Shown piece by piece: positions 47,403-56,171 of a DNA stretch of 64,000 nt (its first letter is position 1; each line of letters starts with the position of its first letter). This stretch comes from Streptomyces typhae (GTDB lineage Bacteria > Actinomycetota > Actinomycetes > Streptomycetales > Streptomycetaceae). The stretch lies in assembly GCF_009755605.1 (NCBI RefSeq), contig NZ_WPNZ01000014.1, positions 154,494-218,493 on the forward strand, written 5' to 3'. Made by a program: the position numbers and the translations under genes. Below the pieces are notes generated by a model. The model did no database searches, was not told where the DNA came from, and was given only the letters and a program-made list of their open reading frames with translations.

Positions 47403-48674
47403 TCAGATCGCCGTGCCCCCGTCCGCGCTCCCGTCCGCGGGCCGCCCCGAGGGCCGCCCGGCGGGTCCGCCGGTCGGAGTGCCGGAGGGCTCCTCGACGG
47501 GTTCACCGGTCGGCTCCCTGCCGGGATCACTCCCGCCGGCCTCCACGGCCTCGTCGCCCTCGGGGCTCTCGTCCGTCCCGGCGCCCGGTTCCTCGCCCGC
47601 GCCCTTCTCCGGCTCCACGGGCTTCTCGCGCCCCTCGGGCTTCTCCTCGGCACGCTCGACGCGCTTCTCCACCGGCTCCTCAGGGATCGCTTTTGCGCCA
47701 TCTTCGGTGACTCGGGTCGCTCCGAAGTAGTCCGGCGTATCGACCGGGTCGAAACGGATCACCGCGCCCGTCCGCGGGGCGTCGATCATGTAGCCGCCGC
47801 CCACGTAGATGCCGACGTGCCGGATGGCGCGCGAGTTGGTGAGGTCGTCCGAGAAGAAGACCAGATCACCCGGGAGCAGCTCCTCGCGCTTGGGGTGCGG
47901 CCCGGCGTTCCACTGGTCGTTGGCCACTCGCGGCAGGTCGATCCCGACACTGCGGTACGCGGCGAGCGTCAGCCCCGAGCAGTCGAACCTGCCGTTCTGT
48001 TCGGGAGTTCCGTTGCCGCCCCACAGATACTCCGTGCCGAGCTTCTTCTGCGCGTAGTAGATCGCCCCGGCCGCCTGCTGCGAGGGGTTCACCCGGCCGA
48101 CGGGCCTGGCGAAACTCTTCTCGAGGGTCGTGATGATCTTGACGTAGTTCTGTGTCTCGCTGTACGGGGGCACCCCGCCGTACTTGATCACGGCGTAGGC
48201 GCCCGCGTTGTACGCGGCGAGCATGTTCCGCGTGGGGTCGCCCGGGGCGTCCTTCACGTACTTGGCGAGCTGGCAGTCGTACGAGGCCGCCGAGGGGATG
48301 GCGTCCTTGGGGTCCCACACGTCGCGGTCCCCGTCCCCGTCCCCGTCGATCCCGTGCGTGGCCCACGTCCCCGGGATGAACTGCGCTATGCCCTGCGCCT
48401 TGGCCGGGCTCTTCGCGCGCGGGTTGAACCCGCTCTCCTGATAGAGCTGGGCGGCGAGCAGGGCCGGGTTGATGGCCTTGCACAGATTGCCCCACTTCTG
48501 CACCAGGGGCTGGTACGAGGCCGGCACCGCGCCCTTGGCCAGGCCGACGTTCCCGCCGCCCCCGGCCCCGCCGGCCATGCTGCCCGCGACGACGAACGTC
48601 CCGATGACGAGCAGCCCGATGAACCCCATGGACCCGCTGAACGCGACAGCAGCGAGCAGCCACGCCTTACGCAC
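47403..48674 (-). CDS. Transglycosylase plus NlpC/P60 cell-wall hydrolase
   Basis: 423 residues from GTG 48674. One N-terminal helix (WLLAAVAFSGSMGFIGLLVI), then an SLT domain (AAQLYQESGFNPRAKSPAKA with catalytic Glu, QGIAQFIPGTW, NMLAAYNAGAYAV) and an NlpC/P60 peptidase (FDCSGLTLAAYR catalytic Cys, RHVGIYVGGGYMIDAP His), ending in an 85-residue Pro/Glu tail. Two-domain hydrolases of this type are the VirB1-like wall openers of Gram-positive type IV secretion. Divergent from the secretion-like operon. Confidence 0.85.
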   Translation of the reverse strand: MRKAWLLAAVAFSGSMGFIGLLVIGTFVVAGSMAGGAGGGGNVGLAKGAVPASYQPLVQKWGNLCKAINPALLAAQLYQESGFNPRAKSPAKAQGIAQFIPGTWATHGIDGDGDGDRDVWDPKDAIPSAASYDCQLAKYVKDAPGDPTRNMLAAYNAGAYAVIKYGGVPPYSETQNYVKIITTLEKSFARPVGRVNPSQQAAGAIYYAQKKLGTEYLWGGNGTPEQNGRFDCSGLTLAAYRSVGIDLPRVANDQWNAGPHPKREELLPGDLVFFSDDLTNSRAIRHVGIYVGGGYMIDAPRTGAVIRFDPVDTPDYFGATRVTEDGAKAIPEEPVEKRVERAEEKPEGREKPVEPEKGAGEEPGAGTDESPEGDEAVEAGGSDPGREPTGEPVEEPSGTPTGGPAGRPSGRPADGSADGGTAI

Positions 48675-48946
48675 CGTCAACCACCCCGACACTCCCTGGA
48701 GTCCGCCGGACTCAGTGTAGGGGCGCTGATCTCCGCGCAGGCGCGAAACACCGTCCCCGGAGGGCGGGCTTCTCCGGCCCTCCGAGGGCACCGTCCCCCC
48801 TCATCCGTGACGGGAAACAGTCCGTCACTGGCGATTGACGGAGCGCCAACTTTGCCAGAATGTAGGGGCATTGAGCGCGGGGGGCGCGGGCGGAGGGGAC
48901 TGCCTGCGCCCGGTCTGCCGCGCCCCACGGCCAGGGGGAGCCGAAG

Positions 48947-51610
48947 ATGGAGTCCAGGACGCCTGACGACCGCGGCGGGGAGCCGGTGGACCGGAGCCCC
49001 GAGCCCCGGGACCTGCCACCCGGCGAGGCCCAGCCCGGCGGGGCCGAGGTTCGTCCCGGCGGGGCCGAGGCTCAACCCGGCGGGGCCGAGGCGCAACCGG
49101 GCGGGGTCGAGGACCGCCCGCGCCACCCGCACGGCGCTGAGGCGCACCCGGGCACGGTCGAGGATCGCCGGCACGAGCCCGGGGACCGCCCGATCGGGGC
49201 CGAGGGCCGCCTGCCCGAGCCCGCGGACCGTCCAATTCAGGACGAGGTCGTTCGGGGCGGTTCTGTAGGGGATGAGCCCGTACGGGACGGCTCCGTGCGG
49301 GATGCGGCCCTGCGGGACAGCTCTGTACGGGACGAGCCCGTACGGGATGCGGCCCTGCGGGACAGCTCTGTACGGGACGAGGCCGTTCGGGGCGGCTCCG
49401 TGCGGGGCGAGCTCGTTCAGGGCGGCTCCGTGCGAGGCGAGCCCGTTCAGGGCGGCTCCGTGCGAGGCGAGCCCGTTCAGGGCGGCTCCGTGCGAGGCGA
49501 GCCCGTTCAGGGCGGCTCCGTGCGAGGCGAGCCCGTTCAGGGCGGCTCCGTGCAGGACGAGGCCGTACGGGACGGCTCCGCCCCGGCCGGCCCCCCTCAG
49601 GGGCACCCCGCGCCCACCCCCTCCGACCATGGCTCCCCCGCGCAGAGCTACCCAGCAGCGCAGAGCCACCCGGCCCCAGGCCAACCGCTCCCAGGGCACC
49701 CGGCCGCAGGGCACCAGGCCCCGGGCCAACCGCCCCAGGGCAGCCCCGGCATCGGTACCTTCGGGCCCCCGCCCGCCCAGTCTCCGGGGCCGCCCCCGGG
49801 TACGCCACCGGCACCGTCGTACCCGGCAGCCCCCGCAGCCCCGCCCGCACCACCAGCGCCGCCCACGGCCCCACCCACGGCCCCTCCGACCTCGGCCCCA
49901 GCAACACCAGCGAGCCCGGCAAGCCAGGGAAGTCAGAGAAGCCAGGCAAGCCCAACCAGCGCGGCAAGCCCTGCAAACCCCGCGCCCCCGCCCCACCCCG
50001 CCTACGGCCCACCTCACCCCTACGCCGTCCCGCCCCAGGCCGCCCCCGGCCCCTACGGCACCCCAGAGATCCTGGAACCCGCCACTCCGCCCAGGGCGCC
50101 CGCGCCGGAGCCCGCCCCGCGGGAACCCCTGCGGCCGCTCGCCGCCGCGCTGCTCAACCTCACCGGGCTCGGGCTCGGTTATGTGCTGATCCGGGCGTGG
50201 CTGCTCGCCGCGCTGTGCTGGGCGGCCACGGCCGCGCTGCTCGTGGTCGCGCTGCCGGCCGACGTGGACGGCGTACCGGGATGGGCGCTGCTCGGCCATC
50301 TCGCCGTGCTCGTGCTCGCCGCCGCCGACGGGGCCCGCAGGGCCAGGCGCGCGCCCATCGGCTGGCGCCTGCGCGCCCCCCTCGCCGCGGTGCTCGGGAT
50401 CGCCCTGCTCGCCGTACCGGCCTCCGGCGCCCTCGCCTACGCCGCCGCCAAGGACGAGGCCGTCGAGGAGATGCTGCTCGACCGCCTCGACAAGGCCGAC
50501 CGCATCGTCAAGGAACAGGGCGGCCGCCCGTTCACCGCCACCAAGGCCGACTACCGCACCGCCCTCGGCATCTACCGCGGCCTCCTCGACGACCACGCGG
50601 GCTCCCGCGCCGCCGACCGCGTCCCCGGCCGCCTGGACGCGTACTACAGGTCCGTCGCGGCCCCGTACACCGAGAAGAAGTACTGCGAAGCCGTGGAGCC
50701 ACTGAAATACCTGCGCACCCTGCCCGGCACGGTCGGCAGGGAACGCCTCGGCCGGCTCGCGGCCTGGCCCGACCGGCGCCTCGCCGACTCCCTCTACGCC
50801 TGCGGGATGACCTCGCTCGGCACGAGCGACGGCGGCGCCGACCTGCGTGAACTCCTGGACACCTTCCCCGGGTCCGCGGCGGCGGACAAGGTCGTGCCCG
50901 GCATCCGCGCCGCGATCGACGACCGCACCTCCGAGCTGACGGGCGCCGACCCCTGCACGGCCACCGGCGAGCTGCGCGCCATCCGGGCCACCGCCGCCTC
51001 GCTGCCCGACGGCGCGGGGCAGCCGCTCGGCACGAAGGCGGCCGACGCCGTCGAGTCCGGGACCTACGCCTGCGGCCTCGACGAGTTCGAGGACGGCCGC
51101 TACACCGAGGCCGCGAAGACCCTCGACGGCTTCGCGGACACCTACCGGGGCAGCGGCAGGAGCGAGCGCGCCCGGACCGTCGCCATCGCCGCCGAGGTCG
51201 CCGCGGCCCGGCCGCAGGCGGGCGGCAAGCTGCCCGCACAGCGCGGACCGGGCTCGGGCCAGGACTTCGTCGTGAAGAACGACGGCCCGAGCCCCGTCGA
51301 GATCCTCTTCACCGGCCCCGCGACCGGCAGCGTCAAGCTGGGCGCCTGCGCGGGCTGCGGCACGTACAGCACCCGCACCGAGGGCAAGGCCAAGGCCTGC
51401 AAGGTGAGCGGGCGGAGCTATCCGCAGCGGACGCTGCGGCTGCCGCCCGGCGAGTACCACTTCCTCTACAAGCGCGACGCGGGCGCCCTCGGCAGCGGCG
51501 GCCTGGTCCGCAACCACAGCGACGGCGCCAAGGTCCAGAGCGGCTACCGCTACACGGACTGCGCATACGTCGTCAGCGGCGGCCTCGGCGACTTCGCCCC
51601 TCGCTCCTGA
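48947..51610 (+). CDS. Large repeat-bearing membrane protein of the secretion-like cluster
   Basis: 887 residues from ATG 48947 (AGGGGGA upstream). Residues 1-100 are PGGAEAQ-like repeats; 100-215 decapeptides such as VQGGSVRGEP from a 30-bp DNA array; 215-390 Pro/Ala-rich; 400-502 about four membrane helices; 503-887 an extracytoplasmic region with paired Cys (KKYCEAVE, LYACGMTS, DPCTATGEL, TYACGLDE) in helical repeats reminiscent of TPR, ending in a beta domain (GACAGCGTYS, DCAYVVSG). No known family. Lies just before the small membrane protein of the cluster, separated by a terminator. Confidence 0.75.
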   Translation: MESRTPDDRGGEPVDRSPEPRDLPPGEAQPGGAEVRPGGAEAQPGGAEAQPGGVEDRPRHPHGAEAHPGTVEDRRHEPGDRPIGAEGRLPEPADRPIQDEVVRGGSVGDEPVRDGSVRDAALRDSSVRDEPVRDAALRDSSVRDEAVRGGSVRGELVQGGSVRGEPVQGGSVRGEPVQGGSVRGEPVQGGSVRGEPVQGGSVQDEAVRDGSAPAGPPQGHPAPTPSDHGSPAQSYPAAQSHPAPGQPLPGHPAAGHQAPGQPPQGSPGIGTFGPPPAQSPGPPPGTPPAPSYPAAPAAPPAPPAPPTAPPTAPPTSAPATPASPASQGSQRSQASPTSAASPANPAPPPHPAYGPPHPYAVPPQAAPGPYGTPEILEPATPPRAPAPEPAPREPLRPLAAALLNLTGLGLGYVLIRAWLLAALCWAATAALLVVALPADVDGVPGWALLGHLAVLVLAAADGARRARRAPIGWRLRAPLAAVLGIALLAVPASGALAYAAAKDEAVEEMLLDRLDKADRIVKEQGGRPFTATKADYRTALGIYRGLLDDHAGSRAADRVPGRLDAYYRSVAAPYTEKKYCEAVEPLKYLRTLPGTVGRERLGRLAAWPDRRLADSLYACGMTSLGTSDGGADLRELLDTFPGSAAADKVVPGIRAAIDDRTSELTGADPCTATGELRAIRATAASLPDGAGQPLGTKAADAVESGTYACGLDEFEDGRYTEAAKTLDGFADTYRGSGRSERARTVAIAAEVAAARPQAGGKLPAQRGPGSGQDFVVKNDGPSPVEILFTGPATGSVKLGACAGCGTYSTRTEGKAKACKVSGRSYPQRTLRLPPGEYHFLYKRDAGALGSGGLVRNHSDGAKVQSGYRYTDCAYVVSGGLGDFAPRS
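49244..49582. repeat. 30-bp tandem array in the large membrane protein gene
   Basis: About eleven units; the best copies (49439-49558) are near identical, with GAGCCCGTTCAGGGCGGCTC repeating every 30 bp. A half unit of 15 bp occurs at 49334. The period keeps the reading frame. Confidence 0.9.
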
Positions 51611-51652
51611 ACGGCGGCCCTCCGGGGCCTGCCTGAGTTGACGTCAGCGGCC

Positions 51653-51677
51653 ACGCCGGGCATTCATTGCCCGGCGT
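51653..51677 (+). terminator. Terminator after the large membrane protein gene
   Basis: ACGCCGGGCA-TTCAT-TGCCCGGCGT, perfect 10-bp stem with a 5-nt loop, 43 bp past the stop. Confidence 0.75.
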
Positions 51678-51911
51678 CACGCCGCGTGATACACAGAGTG
51701 ACCATACGTTCCTTCGTATACCGTTCTGCGCTCGCCGTCGACAGGCTACGCAGTCCGCGTACGACGAAACGCACGAAGTCGGCCAACAATTGACGTCAAG
51801 GCGGCACGCGCCGGGCCGATTGTCAGCGAGAATGAGCTCCGTCCTCTGCACTGGGTAGGCAGAGGTGGGCAAGAGGTGCCGGAACAACCCACTAGGGGCG
51901 GTGAGTTACAC
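51678..51911 (+). promoter_or_regulatory. Promoter region of the secretion-like operon
   Basis: A lower-GC leader without a gene. It contains the dyad ATACG-TTCCTT-CGTAT (51704-51719) and TTGACGTCA at 51790, which repeats the TTGACGTCA at 51638 before the terminator. TTGACG could be a -35 element but a matching -10 is not clear. Confidence 0.4.
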
Positions 51912-52220
51912 ATGCTTATGGCAGCCGAGAAGGGCGACATCAACACCATCATCGGTGGGATCGCCCCCGACTGGGGCCCCTTCGGGAGTCTGGGCAACGA
52001 GGCGCGCGTGATGATCGAGGTCGTGATGGCGATCGCCATCCTGCTGTGCCTCGGTATCGCGATCTGGGGCGCCGCCAAGCAGCGCATCGGCGCGACGGCG
52101 CTGCGGGACACCTTCAGCGCGGAGCAGGGCAAAGGTCTGATCATCGCCGGTCTCACCGGTGTCTTCATCATCGGCTCGCTGGGCACGCTGTTCACCATCG
52201 TGTACGGCATGGCGGTCTGA
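51912..52220 (+). CDS. Small two-helix membrane protein, pilin-like
   Basis: 102 residues from ATG 51912 (GGTGAG upstream; ATG 51918 also possible). After a polar start (AAEKGDINTIIGGIAPDWGP) come two membrane helices, VMIEVVMAIAILLCLGIAIW and IIAGLTGVFIIGSLGTLFTI, joined by a basic/acidic loop. Size, topology and place at the head of a VirB-like operon resemble VirB2/TrbC pilins, but there is no sequence proof and no cleavable signal. Confidence 0.7.
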   Translation: MLMAAEKGDINTIIGGIAPDWGPFGSLGNEARVMIEVVMAIAILLCLGIAIWGAAKQRIGATALRDTFSAEQGKGLIIAGLTGVFIIGSLGTLFTIVYGMAV

Positions 52221-52393
52221 TCGGTCCGGTATCCCGTTCCTCCCCCGTCCGTCGTGCCCACCGGCTGAGGTTGCAACTCCCTGATGTCGAGTCACCACAC
52301 CGCGCCCGCGCGGGAACCAGCACGGCTACCGTCGTGTCTCGTGTACCTGACGGACCGCGCGGTCAAGCAAGAGGTTGAGGGGACGTACGCGGC

Positions 52394-53230
52394 ATGAGCG
52401 ATGACGATGACCTCTTCGGCGGCACGGGCGAGACGCGGACGCGACTCCCCGACGGCGCGGACGGCTACGGCCCTGCGCGCAGATCCGGCCGTTCCGCGGG
52501 ACGGTCCCCCTCGCGCAGCGTCGTCACCGTCGTCGGCGTCGTCGTCCTCCTCATCGCGGCGATCGCCTTCGCCAACCGGGGTGGGTCGTCGTCGGACGAC
52601 GAGGGCGGGGGGCGGAGCGGCGGGAAGGCGCCGGAGGCCGCTTCCACTGCTGCTTCCGGGGCGAAGCCGGTGAGCGGCAGTAACGGAGGGATTCCCTCCG
52701 GTTTCCCGAAGAGCCAGCAGGGCGTGGAGAGCGCGACGGCGAACTACGCCGTGGCGCTCGGATCCGCCGAAATGTTCAACACGGATCGGCGCCACGCGAT
52801 CGTCGACACGGTCTACACCCCGAACGCCGCAGCTCAGCGCAAGCCCGCGCTGGACAAGGTGTACTCGGGCGAGTCGTTCCTGTCCCGGATCGGCCTGCAG
52901 AAGGACGGCACTCCCCCGAAGGGCACGACGTTCGTGTCCCGCATCATCCCGGTGGGCACCAAGGTCACGAAGTTCGAGGGCGGGTCGGCGACCGTCGAGA
53001 TCTGGTACTCGTCGCTCTTCGGCCTCGCGGGCGAGAACACCGAGAACCCGGTGACCGAGAGCTGGTTCACGAACACGTACGACATGCGCTGGACCGGCGG
53101 TGACTGGAAGGTCGCCGACTTCAAGCAGAAGGACGGTCCCGTACCGGTTGGACGCGACCAGCGGGCCTCCACTGCCGACGACATGGCGAAGGCCGTGGAG
53201 GAGTACGGAGGGTTCACCTATGCCCGGTAG
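52394..53230 (+). CDS. Bitopic membrane protein, VirB8/TcpC-like in layout
   Basis: 278 residues. An acidic cytoplasmic head, one membrane helix (VVTVVGVVVLLIAAIAFA, about 43-60), a Ser/Gly linker and an extracytoplasmic domain (ESATANYAVALGSAEMFNTD, VEIWYSSLFGLAGENT, MRWTGGDWKVADFK) whose alternation and terminal W-x-V/I-x-D/F pattern suit the NTF2-like fold of VirB8/TcpC. That match is inferred from layout. The last 11 bases overlap the next gene. Confidence 0.7.
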   Translation: MSDDDDLFGGTGETRTRLPDGADGYGPARRSGRSAGRSPSRSVVTVVGVVVLLIAAIAFANRGGSSSDDEGGGRSGGKAPEAASTAASGAKPVSGSNGGIPSGFPKSQQGVESATANYAVALGSAEMFNTDRRHAIVDTVYTPNAAAQRKPALDKVYSGESFLSRIGLQKDGTPPKGTTFVSRIIPVGTKVTKFEGGSATVEIWYSSLFGLAGENTENPVTESWFTNTYDMRWTGGDWKVADFKQKDGPVPVGRDQRASTADDMAKAVEEYGGFTYAR

Positions 53231-54557
53231 CACCCGACGCCGTGTCCTGTCCCTCGCCGCGGTCGTCACGGCGGTACAGAGCGCCGCCGTCCTGCTCGCC
53301 ACCCGCGCCCTCGCGGCTCCCGAGCCCGAGGACGATCCCTGCGAACTCATCCGCGGCCCGGCGAAGAAGTACTGCGAGAAGGGCGAGGGCGGTGACAGCG
53401 GCGCCCGCAAGGCACCGCCCGGCGGCGACGGCATGGGCGGGCTCGACCCCCTCACCTCCCTGGCCAAAGGCTTCGGTGACGCGGCCTCCTGGATCGTCAA
53501 CAAGCTCACCGAGTACGTCAACGAAACCGCCGCGGTGGACTTCACCAACGAGAAGTTCCTGCAGCAGTACGCCGTGGTGTTCGCCGCGTCGACCGTGCTG
53601 ACGCTGATCGTGTGGCTGCTCGCCGTCGCCAAGCGTGCCATCCGTGGCGTGCCCATGCTCACCGCGCTGTCCGAGGCCATCGGGTTCCTCTGGCTGACGG
53701 TCCTCGCCTCGGCGTTCACCCCGCTGATCCTGGCCACCGTCGTGTCGGCGACCGACGGCATCTCCGAGGTGCTAGCCAGCTCGGTGGGCGGCGAGACCGA
53801 CGAGTTCTTCGGCACGTTCTCCCAGGCCCTGGACAAGGGCACCGACATCGGCGGCGGCCCGATCATGCTGATCGTCGTCTCCGCCGTGTCCATCGCGGCC
53901 GCAGGCATCCTCTGCCTGGAGCTCGTGATCCGCGCCGCCATGCTGTACGTCGGCGCGCTCCTCGGCACGGTCGTCTACTCCGGCCTCGTGGACAAGAACA
54001 CCTGGGGCCGCATCCGCCGCTGGGCCGGGCTGATGATCGCGATCATCCTGGTGAAGCCGATCATCGTCATCGTCCTCGGCATCGCGGGCGCGCTCCAGGG
54101 CGAGGACGGTCCCGACTCCCTGTCCGCCGTCGTCTCCGGGCTCTCCGTCATCCTGCTCGCGATCTTCGCCAGCGCCTCCATCTACCGCTTCGTCCCCGGC
54201 TTCGGCGACGACATCATGGCCACCCGCAACAACCGCCTCATGCGCGGCGCCGAGAACCGCGCCGCCACCGCCCTGAACTCGCCCGCGGCCTGGGTGGCCC
54301 AGGGCATCCGCACCCACAGCGCCCGCTCCAACGGCAAGGCGGGCGGCGGCCAGGCAGGCGGCGGCGACACCCCGGCGCAGCCCGCCACGGCCAACGCCGT
54401 CGGCAGTGGTGTGTCCACCCACGGCCACCGCTCGGCGCCCCCCTCGGGCGGCGGTGGAACTCCCGCCGCGCCCCCGCCCCGTACCAGCCCGTCGAGCACC
54501 CCGCACGCGGGCGACCGCACCGGAAGCACCAACAGTTCTGGAGGTGAAGGGCGTTGA
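53220..54557 (+). CDS. Polytopic membrane protein, VirB6/TrbL-like
   Basis: 445 residues. Signal-like N-terminus (VLSLAAVVTAVQSAAVLLAT), a short domain with paired Cys (DDPCELIRGPAKKYC), then seven or so helices (FAASTVLTLIVWLLAVA, AIGFLWLTVLASAFTPLILA, IMLIVVSAVSIAAAGILCLE, LMIAIILVKPIIVIVLGIAG) and a 130-residue disordered Gly/Pro/Thr tail. The topology matches the VirB6/TrbL channel component. Its stop overlaps the next TTG start (TTGA). Confidence 0.75.
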   Translation: MPGSTRRRVLSLAAVVTAVQSAAVLLATRALAAPEPEDDPCELIRGPAKKYCEKGEGGDSGARKAPPGGDGMGGLDPLTSLAKGFGDAASWIVNKLTEYVNETAAVDFTNEKFLQQYAVVFAASTVLTLIVWLLAVAKRAIRGVPMLTALSEAIGFLWLTVLASAFTPLILATVVSATDGISEVLASSVGGETDEFFGTFSQALDKGTDIGGGPIMLIVVSAVSIAAAGILCLELVIRAAMLYVGALLGTVVYSGLVDKNTWGRIRRWAGLMIAIILVKPIIVIVLGIAGALQGEDGPDSLSAVVSGLSVILLAIFASASIYRFVPGFGDDIMATRNNRLMRGAENRAATALNSPAAWVAQGIRTHSARSNGKAGGGQAGGGDTPAQPATANAVGSGVSTHGHRSAPPSGGGGTPAAPPPRTSPSSTPHAGDRTGSTNSSGGEGR

Positions 54558-56113
54558 CGACCCAGTCCCATGTGTCCCCACCGGTCACGCCCCGCCGCAC
54601 CTATCTGATCGGCCGCGCCCGGCCGAACGCCATCATCGGCCGCAACCGCGAGACCGGCGAGATCGCCCTGATCATCGGCGGCGCGTTCCTGGGCATGATG
54701 TGCGGCATCCTCATCCCCTTCCTCGCGCTGCGCCTCGTCCTGCTCATGGGCTTCCCGCTGCTCGCCATCGCCGCGGTCTACCTGCCCTTCAAGCAGCGCA
54801 CGTTCTACAAGTGGTTCGAGATCAACCGCAGCTTCAAGCGGTCGCTCAAGCGCGGCACCGCCTACCGCTCCGGCGCCGCCGAGGCGGGCGTGCGCCTGGA
54901 CGGACGCGAGGTCGAGGTCGGCCCGCCGCCCGGCATCGGCCGCATCAGCTGGCTCGCCGCGCCCTTCGGCCCCGACGAGATCGCCGTGCTCCTGCACGCC
55001 GACCGGCGCACCGTCACCGCCGCCATCGAGATCGAGGGCCCCGGCGTCGGCCTGCGCGACAGCGAGGACCAGGAGGCCCTCGTCGACCGCTTCGGCACGC
55101 TCCTCAAGCACGTCGCCAACGGCGACGGCTTCGTCACCCGCCTGCAGATGCTGGCCCGCACGCTGCCCGCCGACCCGGACGCGCACGCCAAGGACGTCAC
55201 CGCCCGCGGCGACGACCGCGCCCTGCCCTGGCTCCAGCACAGCTACGACCAGCTCCAGTCGATGGTGTCCACCAGCAGCGAGCAGCACCGCGCCTACCTC
55301 GTCGCCTGCATGCACTACTCCCGCGACCTCGCCGCCGAGGCCCAGGCCATGGCGCGCGCGAGCCGGCCCCAGGGCGGCCGGAAGCTGGACAAGGACGCCG
55401 GTCTCGCCGTCGTCATGGCCCGTGAGCTCACCGACATCTGCTCCCGCCTCCAGGAGGCGGACATCCGCGTCCGCCAGCCCCTCGGCCAGGGCCGCCTCGC
55501 CTCCCTCGTGCACTCCATGTACGACCCGGACCACCCCATCGACCACATCCAGGCAATGACGAAACGTAATGCCTGGCCCGCCGAGCTCGACGCGATGGAG
55601 CCCACCTACCTCCAGGCGAAGACCCGCGAGTCCTCCACCCGCGCCCCCTGGTGCCACGCCACGGCCTGGGTGAAGGAGTGGCCGATGACACCCGTCGGCG
55701 TCAACTTCCTCGCCCCGCTGCTCGTCCACACCCCGGACGTGATCAGGACCGTGGCCGTCACGATGGACCTGGAACCCACCGAGGTCGCCATCGAACGGAT
55801 GCTGACCGAGAAGACCAACGACGAGGCCGAGGCCAGCCGCCAGGCCAAGATGAACCGCACCGTCGACCCCCGCGACATCGCCTCGCACTCCCGCCTCGAC
55901 CAGCGCGGCGAGGACCTCGCGAGCGGCGCCGCCGGCGTCAACCTGGTCGGCTGGATCACCGTGTCGTCCCGCTCGCCGGAGGCCCTCGCCCGCGACAAGC
56001 GGACCATAAGGGCATCGGCCGGAAAGTCGTATCTGAAGCTGGAGTGGTGCGATCGTGAGCACCACCGGGCATTTGTGAACACGCTGCCGTTCGCGACCGG
56101 CATCCGGCGATGA
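54554..56113 (+). CDS. SCO6880-family protein (VirB3/PrgI plus VirB4 N-domain-like)
   Basis: 519 residues from TTG 54554 (GGAGGTGAAGG upstream). Two closely spaced helices near the N-terminus (about 40-80: IALIIGGAFLGMMCGILIPF and VLLMGFPLLAIAAVYLPF) resemble PrgI/VirB3, followed by a soluble domain (LHADRRTVTAAIEIEGPGVG, HSYDQLQSMVSTSSEQHRAY, LARELTDIC-like stretch) that resembles the N-terminal domain of VirB4. No Walker motif. It would recruit the separate ATPase encoded next. Confidence 0.75.
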   Translation: MTTQSHVSPPVTPRRTYLIGRARPNAIIGRNRETGEIALIIGGAFLGMMCGILIPFLALRLVLLMGFPLLAIAAVYLPFKQRTFYKWFEINRSFKRSLKRGTAYRSGAAEAGVRLDGREVEVGPPPGIGRISWLAAPFGPDEIAVLLHADRRTVTAAIEIEGPGVGLRDSEDQEALVDRFGTLLKHVANGDGFVTRLQMLARTLPADPDAHAKDVTARGDDRALPWLQHSYDQLQSMVSTSSEQHRAYLVACMHYSRDLAAEAQAMARASRPQGGRKLDKDAGLAVVMARELTDICSRLQEADIRVRQPLGQGRLASLVHSMYDPDHPIDHIQAMTKRNAWPAELDAMEPTYLQAKTRESSTRAPWCHATAWVKEWPMTPVGVNFLAPLLVHTPDVIRTVAVTMDLEPTEVAIERMLTEKTNDEAEASRQAKMNRTVDPRDIASHSRLDQRGEDLASGAAGVNLVGWITVSSRSPEALARDKRTIRASAGKSYLKLEWCDREHHRAFVNTLPFATGIRR

Positions 56114-56171
56114 CGGGCCGGCGACGCGGCACCGCCGACGAACAGGCCAACGGTAGGGGTGTGAAGGTGCG

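Noticed and set aside
48677..51517. Long minus-strand open frame (946 codons)
   Set aside because: It is the antisense shadow of the repeat-rich gene at 48947-51610; it has no family motif and its composition follows from GC-rich third positions of the plus strand.
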